This document shows positions 22,642 to 27,094 of a stretch of DNA of 27,094 nt, in pieces. The notes below the pieces were generated by a model. The model saw only the letters and a list, made by a program, of their open reading frames with translations, searched no databases and was not told where the DNA came from. How positions within the stretch are numbered: position 1 is the first letter of the stretch; each line of letters begins with the position of its first letter. Both the position numbers and the translations under genes were made by a program. The stretch is from an uncultured Clostridia bacterium (GTDB taxonomy: Bacteria > Bacillota_A > Clostridia > Christensenellales > UBA1242): positions 1 to 27,094 of the forward strand of contig CANRFP010000007.1 in the NCBI GenBank assembly GCA_947629895.1, given 5' to 3'.

Positions 22642-22647
22642 AATGAT

Positions 22648-23799
22648 ATGAAAAGAGTGGCAAAATTTTTCTCTTTTGCTTTGATTGGCATGTTTTTGTG
22701 CATCTGCTTGATGCCAAGTTTATTTGTTGCAAACGCTGATGCCGCCGAAAATGAGCAAGAGCCTGCTCCCGAAACAACAATAGAGCCTCTTTCAGACGAA
22801 TTTTTCACATGGGCCATTCAAACCACTCCAAGAGAGAACAAAGTTGTCAGCATAGAAAAAAGAGAAGTCACCAACACCGCCGGAGAACCAGCAACCTACA
22901 TCTGCCTGAAATGGGAAGAAGTGGAGGCGCTAAGATTTATAATAAACTTTTCAAACACAAAACCAAATTTAATATTTGGGCATTATTCATTAACAGAAAT
23001 TCACGCCACAACAGACGATTTGCAAACTCCGCTTGCACCAATGCCAAACAAAAACGAGCCAACCAGCACAAGTTTATTTTCAAATTTGCCAATTGGCGAA
23101 AATGGAGCAAATTACACATTCAACTATTATGTTGACAGCACCTATGCTGTTGACAAAACCGACACAAGAAGTGCCGGAAAAGATTTTGGCCTATACAAAT
23201 TTGTTTTGTCTTATGACTATTACATCACCACTTCTGCAGACCCTGTTGGTCAAAACACGCAAAGGCAGCTTGAATGTTATATTGCCATTTTGCCAACTGA
23301 AATCACGGAAGAAATAAAATATGAAATTGCAAGGCGAGATTTGCAAATCATTTACAGCGTCACCAATGAACGCTTGATGAACAAATTTGTGCTTTGGCTT
23401 TCAGATGATGACGTTTTGGCATATATAAATCCTATGTATATCAAATGGAAAGTGAATGGACGTGATTCCCAAAATCATCCATATGTTTTGGATGACAACC
23501 AAAAGGACGACAGCGGACAGCGAACCGTATATGACGCCTCACCCGTTCCTCCATATGGAAAAAATTTTGAATTTGACAGCAAAGGCATTGAAGGGCATTG
23601 GGATATAACTTGCGAAATTGTGGATGCAAATGGTGAGGTCATTTTCACAAAAACCGTTAAAAATCTTTCCACTTATCGCGTTGAAAAACCTTCCAATTTG
23701 TGGTGGATTTTGCTTATCATCTTTGGCTCATTGTTTTTGATTTTGGTTTTAATATTAGTCATCTATTTCATAAGGAAAAAGCGCGGCACCGTTTGGTGA
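22648..23799 (+). CDS. Single-pass (type I) surface membrane protein, function unknown
   Basis: 383 aa. Cleavable signal peptide (MKRVAKFFSFALIGMFLCIC..., cleavage near ANADA, residue 32), an acidic Glu/Pro linker, an extracytoplasmic domain of about 310 residues, one C-terminal membrane helix (about 351-374) and a basic stop-transfer end (RKKRGTVW). The ectodomain is beta-rich with many Tyr and Asn; no enzyme motif recognised and no LPXTG sorting signal. It starts a plus-strand island, divergent from the GlmU-like/pth/mfd unit. The only plausible start has no ribosome site and lies six bases from a -10 box. The next gene follows after 92 bases; only a weak AT-only hairpin lies between. Confidence 0.85.
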   Translation: MKRVAKFFSFALIGMFLCICLMPSLFVANADAAENEQEPAPETTIEPLSDEFFTWAIQTTPRENKVVSIEKREVTNTAGEPATYICLKWEEVEALRFIINFSNTKPNLIFGHYSLTEIHATTDDLQTPLAPMPNKNEPTSTSLFSNLPIGENGANYTFNYYVDSTYAVDKTDTRSAGKDFGLYKFVLSYDYYITTSADPVGQNTQRQLECYIAILPTEITEEIKYEIARRDLQIIYSVTNERLMNKFVLWLSDDDVLAYINPMYIKWKVNGRDSQNHPYVLDDNQKDDSGQRTVYDASPVPPYGKNFEFDSKGIEGHWDITCEIVDANGEVIFTKTVKNLSTYRVEKPSNLWWILLIIFGSLFLILVLILVIYFIRKKRGTVW

Positions 23800-23891
23800 A
23801 ATTTGCTTGCTTTAAAAATTCATAAAAATTTTTCAGCAAAAAGAAAACAATTCTTTTTAATTTTCATAATTTGATAATGAGGGAGAAAAAT

Positions 23892-24248
23892 ATGTCAGCA
23901 GATGAAATTGTCAGGCTGATATCTTTGAGTTTTTCCCTTATCGTTTCGCTGGCAGGGCTGTTTGTTGCACTTATTAAAATGATTAAAAATAAAAAGTGGG
24001 ATGACCTTAAACAAGAACTTTACAACCTTGTTTTAAAGGCGGAAGAAACAGAAACCTTGTCTGGCACCGAAAAGAAAAATGCTGTGCTTTCGTGGGCAGA
24101 AGATTTTTGCAAAACGCAAGGCATAACCTTTGATGCAGAAAAAGTTGAGAGCATTATTGATACTTTGGAAGCACTGATTTTAAAGGGGCAAAACACCTCA
24201 AAAAGTGACAACAAAGATATCAGCAATAAAAAACAAGAGAGTGATTAA
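23892..24248 (+). CDS. Small membrane protein resembling LLH-type phage holins
   Basis: 118 aa. N-terminal membrane helix (about 9-30, LISLSFSLIVSLAGLFVALI), basic stretch (KMIKNKKWDDLK), then a helical cytoplasmic domain (KAEETETLSGTEKKNAVLSW, then ITFDAEKVESIIDTLEALIL) and a polar tail. The pattern of one helix, an E-rich segment with G-x-x-K-K, and a final IE-type helix recalls the LLH/holin_6 family, but no other phage gene is near, so a host envelope role is equally possible. The start was chosen at ATG 23892 because GGGAG lies six bases upstream; a TTG at 23871 would add seven residues. Confidence 0.6.
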   Translation: MSADEIVRLISLSFSLIVSLAGLFVALIKMIKNKKWDDLKQELYNLVLKAEETETLSGTEKKNAVLSWAEDFCKTQGITFDAEKVESIIDTLEALILKGQNTSKSDNKDISNKKQESD

Positions 24249-24265
24249 ACATCACTCTTTTTGTT
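24238..24265. terminator. Bidirectional terminator between convergent genes, stop codon in the loop
   Basis: Inverted repeat AGAGTGAT (24238-24245) / ATCACTCT (24251-24258) with a 5-nt loop, followed by TTTTTG on the plus strand and by CTTGTTTTTT on the minus strand. It ends the holin-like gene, whose TAA (24246-24248) is in the loop, and can also stop transcription from rpe, whose stop is at 24324. Confidence 0.8.
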
Positions 24266-24323
24266 GTTTTTTTCTCAAATATTTATCAAAAAATTGTTTA
24301 AAGACAAAAAGAAGCCAACAAAA

Positions 24324-24992
24324 TTAATCAACTTTTTTAAGCTGCTCAACGGCATCTTTTCTGTTTTTTGCAGTGTAAACAAATTTTCCACTAACCAAAA
24401 TGTCCGCCCCAAGTTCAGCCAAGCGTTTTGCGTTTTGAGCGTTAACCCCGCCATCAAACTCAATTTTAAAGTTCAAGTTGTTTTGTGTGCGGAAGTCATC
24501 AACCTCTTTCACTCTGTCAAACATTTCTTCTTTTGCCGCTTGCCCGCTTGCCCCCGGCTCAACGCCCATAATCAAAATTACATCACAATTAAAAGCAAAG
24601 GACCGAACATCTTTAAAAGGTGTGTTTGGTTTAAAAGAAATTCCCGCCAACACTCCGTTTTGCTTAATAAAATTTATGACATTGGCCAAATCTTGCTTGT
24701 TTTCAAACGCCTCATAATGCACTGTAATAATGTTTGCCCCCGCATCAATATATTTGACAATATCTGTGGTTGGCTCATTCACCATAAGGTGAACATCAAG
24801 CAAAATTATGCTGTTTCGGTTTATCGTTTTGATTAAGCCATAATCATAGTTGTTTTTGGAAACAAAATTTTCATTCATAACATCACAATGCAAAAAATCT
24901 GCCACACCCTGCATTTGCTTGGCATATTCCACAATGTTTTGATAGTCACTTATCGGGTCGGTTGAAACTGAAACATCCACACACCTTCTCAT
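24324..24992 (-). CDS. rpe: Ribulose-phosphate 3-epimerase family protein
   Basis: 222 aa TIM barrel that interconverts ribulose-5-phosphate and xylulose-5-phosphate in the pentose phosphate pathway. The four metal ligands are present: H35 and D37 (LHCDVM), H68 (LLDVHLM) and D180 (EFDGGVN). Two usually conserved loops differ: DVMDG is DVMNE and NPGFGGQ is EPGASGQ. It may therefore be a diverged Rpe or a related sugar-phosphate epimerase. ATG 24992 is chosen because AGAGG stands five bases upstream; an in-frame GTG six bases further up is less likely. It lies after rsgA, as in the common Firmicute rsgA-rpe order, but has its own promoter. Confidence 0.85.
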   Translation of the reverse strand: MRRCVDVSVSTDPISDYQNIVEYAKQMQGVADFLHCDVMNENFVSKNNYDYGLIKTINRNSIILLDVHLMVNEPTTDIVKYIDAGANIITVHYEAFENKQDLANVINFIKQNGVLAGISFKPNTPFKDVRSFAFNCDVILIMGVEPGASGQAAKEEMFDRVKEVDDFRTQNNLNFKIEFDGGVNAQNAKRLAELGADILVSGKFVYTAKNRKDAVEQLKKVD

Positions 24993-25012
24993 ACACACCT
25001 CTAAACAAATTT

Positions 25013-25040
25013 ATTTTAGCAAATTTAAACCATTTTTCAA
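25013..25040 (-). promoter_or_regulatory. Extended -10 promoter of rpe
   Basis: Minus strand TTGAAA (25040-25035), 16-nt spacer ending in TGC, TAAAAT (25018-25013). The predicted leader is about 14 nt and includes AGAGG. Confidence 0.6.
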
Positions 25041-25046
25041 AATCTT

Positions 25047-25895
25047 TTAATATCTTTTCAAATTTTTTAAATTGTCATAAAGTTTAAGATAATTTTCATA
25101 GCGCTCTTTTGCAATCAGCCCATTTTCAACCGCATTTTGCACGCCGCAAAACTCTTTTCCGCCTTTGTGAACGCAAGTTTTATATTTGCACTTATCAGCA
25201 AACTTCAAAAATTCTGGATAATAATTTTTAAGTTCTTTTTCGTTAATTTTCAGCAAACTTTCATCCAACTTAGAAAAGCCGGCGGTGTCGGCAAGATATT
25301 TGTTCTTTCCAAATTTGTATAACTCCACAGTTCGCGTGGTTTGTTTTCCTCTCTGCACTTTTTTGCTGAAGGTGTCAACCCTTGTCACAGTTTCCTTTTT
25401 CAGCGCATTTATTATTGAAGATTTTCCAACTGCACTTTGCCCAGCAAGCACGCAAACGCCTTTAATTTCTTTGATTAAAATCTCAACGCTTTCATCAAAA
25501 GTGCAAAAAATAAGCGTTTTTATTACTTTTTTATAGATTTTTTCAATATTTTTGCAAGTTTTTTCATCTAAATCAAATTTATTGATGCACAAAATTGGTT
25601 TGATATTATTCAAAAAACAAAACACAATCAGTTTGTCCACAAGAAGCAAATCTGGTTTTGGGATTGGTGCAACAGTGATGAACATTTTGTCAATGCCGGC
25701 AACCGGCGGACGAATGATGATGTTCTTTCTGGGCTGAACTTTACTTATGGAATTTGTTTCATCAATCAAAACTTTGTCGCCCACAAAAATTCCATCTTTT
25801 TTCAAATTTCTTGCGCCAACTTCAAGAATTTTTCCATCTTCAAATTCAACTGTAAACAAACTTGATTGTTTTTTTAACACAAGTACCTCAGTCAT
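25047..25895 (-). CDS. rsgA: Ribosome small-subunit GTPase RsgA
   Basis: 282 aa circularly permuted GTPase that acts in late 30S subunit maturation. An N-terminal OB-fold (about 1-60) precedes the GTPase motifs in permuted order: G4 NKFD (105-108), G1 GQSAVGKSS (152-160), then G3 DTAGF (203-207). A C-terminal zinc site C236-x4-C241-x-H243-x6-C250 is complete. The start is ATG 25895 with GGAGG five bases upstream; the frame is open further up into rlmN but that opening lacks support. The first eight bases overlap the end of rlmN, so the two are translationally linked. Confidence 0.95.
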   Translation of the reverse strand: MTEVLVLKKQSSLFTVEFEDGKILEVGARNLKKDGIFVGDKVLIDETNSISKVQPRKNIIIRPPVAGIDKMFITVAPIPKPDLLLVDKLIVFCFLNNIKPILCINKFDLDEKTCKNIEKIYKKVIKTLIFCTFDESVEILIKEIKGVCVLAGQSAVGKSSIINALKKETVTRVDTFSKKVQRGKQTTRTVELYKFGKNKYLADTAGFSKLDESLLKINEKELKNYYPEFLKFADKCKYKTCVHKGGKEFCGVQNAVENGLIAKERYENYLKLYDNLKNLKRY

Positions 25896-26916
25896 TGCCA
25901 CCTCCAACTCTGTTTCTAAGTTGGCCGCAAGCCCCCTCAATGTCCTCGCCCATCGTTCGCCTTACAGTTGCAGATATTCCAAGTTTTTCTAGTTCTTCTG
26001 CAATTTTGTATGCCTTTTTCCTGCTTGTTCCAATCAACTTTTTCTCTTTAACAGAATTAAGAGGAATTAAATTCACATGGCAAGTTTTTCCTTTTAAAAT
26101 TTTTGCCAATTCCTTTATTTGCTCCTGCCCGTCATTCACACCTTCAATCAAAGAATATTCAAAACAAATTCGCCTTCCCGTTTTGTTGAAATAATAGTCA
26201 CATGCACGCAAAATTTCTTCAATTTTATAAGCGTTGGCGATTGGCATAATTGTTTTTCGCAAATTATCATTTGAAGCATGCAAAGAAATTGTAAGCGTCA
26301 CCGAAAAGCCGTCATCTGCAAGTTTATATATGTTTGGCACAAGCCCGCATGTTGAAAGAGAAATGTTTCTCTGGCTGATGTTCAATCCCTCCTCCGCCGA
26401 AACAAGCTTCAAAAATTTGGTCACATTGTCATAGTTGTCAAGTGGCTCGCCGCACCCCATAAGCACGATGTTTGTTATTTTTCTTTCTTTTAATGTTGCC
26501 CCCAAACTTGCATTAAAAAACAAAACTTGTGCCAAAATTTCGCCTGGCGAGAGATTTCTTTTTAAGCCGTTTAAGGTTGAAGCGCAAAACTTGCAGCCCA
26601 TTCTGCATCCAACCTGAGTGGAAACACAAACAGTGTAGCCATATTTATATTTCAGCAGCACACTTTCAACAATGCTGCCATCGGCAAACTTAATTGCAAC
26701 CTTTTCTGTTTCGTCTTTACTTTTAAGATGTGCCACAATTTCATAAAAAAGATAGTCTTTTTTCACTTTTTCTTTAAAATTTTGTGGCAAATTTGATATT
26801 TTTTCCAAATCTTTAAAAAGATAACCCGCCTCAAAAAGTTGTTTGGCGCGATATTTTGGCTCGCCCAAACTCAAAACATATTCTTGCACTTCAGAAAAAG
26901 TCATGTCCAAAATCAT
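25888..26916 (-). CDS. rlmN: Dual-specificity rRNA/tRNA adenine-C2 methyltransferase RlmN
   Basis: 342 aa radical-SAM enzyme that methylates A2503 of 23S rRNA and A37 of some tRNAs. The 4Fe-4S cysteines are C104, C108 and C111 (GCRMGCKFC). The two mechanistic cysteines are C97 (VCVST) and C330 (EGACGQL), with spacing as in E. coli RlmN. GEPLDNYDNV and SLHASND are further family motifs. ATG 26916 overlaps the fmt stop by ATGA and has GGTGG four bases upstream; ATG 26904 (M5) is a less likely alternative. Its position between fmt and rsgA is usual for Firmicutes. Confidence 0.97.
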   Translation of the reverse strand: MILDMTFSEVQEYVLSLGEPKYRAKQLFEAGYLFKDLEKISNLPQNFKEKVKKDYLFYEIVAHLKSKDETEKVAIKFADGSIVESVLLKYKYGYTVCVSTQVGCRMGCKFCASTLNGLKRNLSPGEILAQVLFFNASLGATLKERKITNIVLMGCGEPLDNYDNVTKFLKLVSAEEGLNISQRNISLSTCGLVPNIYKLADDGFSVTLTISLHASNDNLRKTIMPIANAYKIEEILRACDYYFNKTGRRICFEYSLIEGVNDGQEQIKELAKILKGKTCHVNLIPLNSVKEKKLIGTSRKKAYKIAEELEKLGISATVRRTMGEDIEGACGQLRNRVGGGND

Positions 26917-27094
26917 GCGTCCACCGCCTGACTTTTAAAATGAAAACCATTCAAAAAACTTCTTGCATCCAAAACTTTTCCGCCCGATGCTTGACATTTC
27001 AAAATCTCAAACACTCCCTTTGAAGTTTGAATTAAAAATCTCTTTTTGTCCGGAATAATTGCTCCCGCTTTAAGCTCACTTTCTTCATCTGTTG
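26913..27094 (-). CDS. fmt: Methionyl-tRNA formyltransferase, C-terminal end only
   Basis: The last 59 or so codons of a gene that enters from beyond the window. The residues ELKAGAIIPDKKRFLIQTSK, GVFEILKCQASGGKVLDARS and FLNGFHF match the C-terminal tRNA-binding domain of Fmt, which formylates initiator Met-tRNA. It ends in a TGA that overlaps the rlmN start by four bases. The fmt then rlmN order supports the call; the catalytic N-terminal domain is not in the window. Confidence 0.8.
   Translation of the reverse strand, partial: TDEESELKAGAIIPDKKRFLIQTSKGVFEILKCQASGGKVLDARSFLNGFHFKSQAVDA

Noticed and set aside
23800..23870. Possible terminator after the 383-aa surface protein gene
   Set aside because: The only hairpin is AT-only (AAAAATT with AATTTTT) and weak, so I did not list it as a feature.
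23892..24248. Prophage remnant based on the holin-like protein
   Set aside because: No integrase, lysin, structural or regulatory phage gene is nearby, and the holin resemblance is weak.

Overview
This window reads as chromosomal DNA of an AT-rich member of the Bacillota, probably an endospore-forming clostridium-like lineage. The evidence is spoIIID, a SpoIIQ-type M23 protein, a sigma-E-like promoter, and two conserved Firmicute housekeeping neighbourhoods (glmU-like/pth/mfd/foldase and fmt/rlmN/rsgA/rpe). Family-level placement is not possible from sequence reading alone. No tRNA, rRNA, CRISPR array, insertion sequence or prophage block was found. Nearly every gene lies on the minus strand; the exception is a two-gene plus-strand island at 22.6-24.2 kb.

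Layout. (1) 1-11568 is one uninterrupted minus-strand reading frame: the first 3,856 codons of a giant lipoprotein that runs off the window. It has a lipobox at its N-terminus and at least four Glug-type repeat modules separated by beta-rich stretches. (2) 11569-11887 is a very AT-rich gap with a sigma-A-type promoter for the giant gene and about 100 bp of A/T tracts phased near the helical repeat, predicting curved DNA. (3) 11888-13718 is a sporulation-associated cluster: spoIIID, an acyl carrier protein, spoIIQ and a YwmB-like protein. (4) 13802-16101 holds three membrane proteins, including an LPG-synthase-type flippase-domain protein. (5) 16163-22541 is foldase-like lipoprotein, mfd, pth and a frameshifted, reduced GlmU-like gene. 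(6) 22648-24248 is a plus-strand pair: a signal-peptide/one-TM protein and a small holin-like membrane protein. (7) 24324-27094 is rpe, rsgA, rlmN and the 3' end of fmt, a translation and ribosome maturation cluster with overlapping genes.

How the genes relate. pth (recycling of peptidyl-tRNA), mfd (transcription-coupled repair), rlmN, rsgA and fmt all serve translation or transcription quality control. spoIIID, spoIIQ and the YwmB-like gene point to mother-cell/forespore development. The giant lipoprotein is most simply a cell-surface fibre or adhesin.

Most notable observations: the giant Glug lipoprotein; the phased A-tract element upstream of its promoter; and three genes (16101-, 22541-, 22648+) that share one geometry, a near-consensus -10 box followed by exactly six bases and then ATG with no Shine-Dalgarno, which predicts leaderless mRNAs. 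At one of these the promoter is physically embedded in the terminator of the gene upstream.
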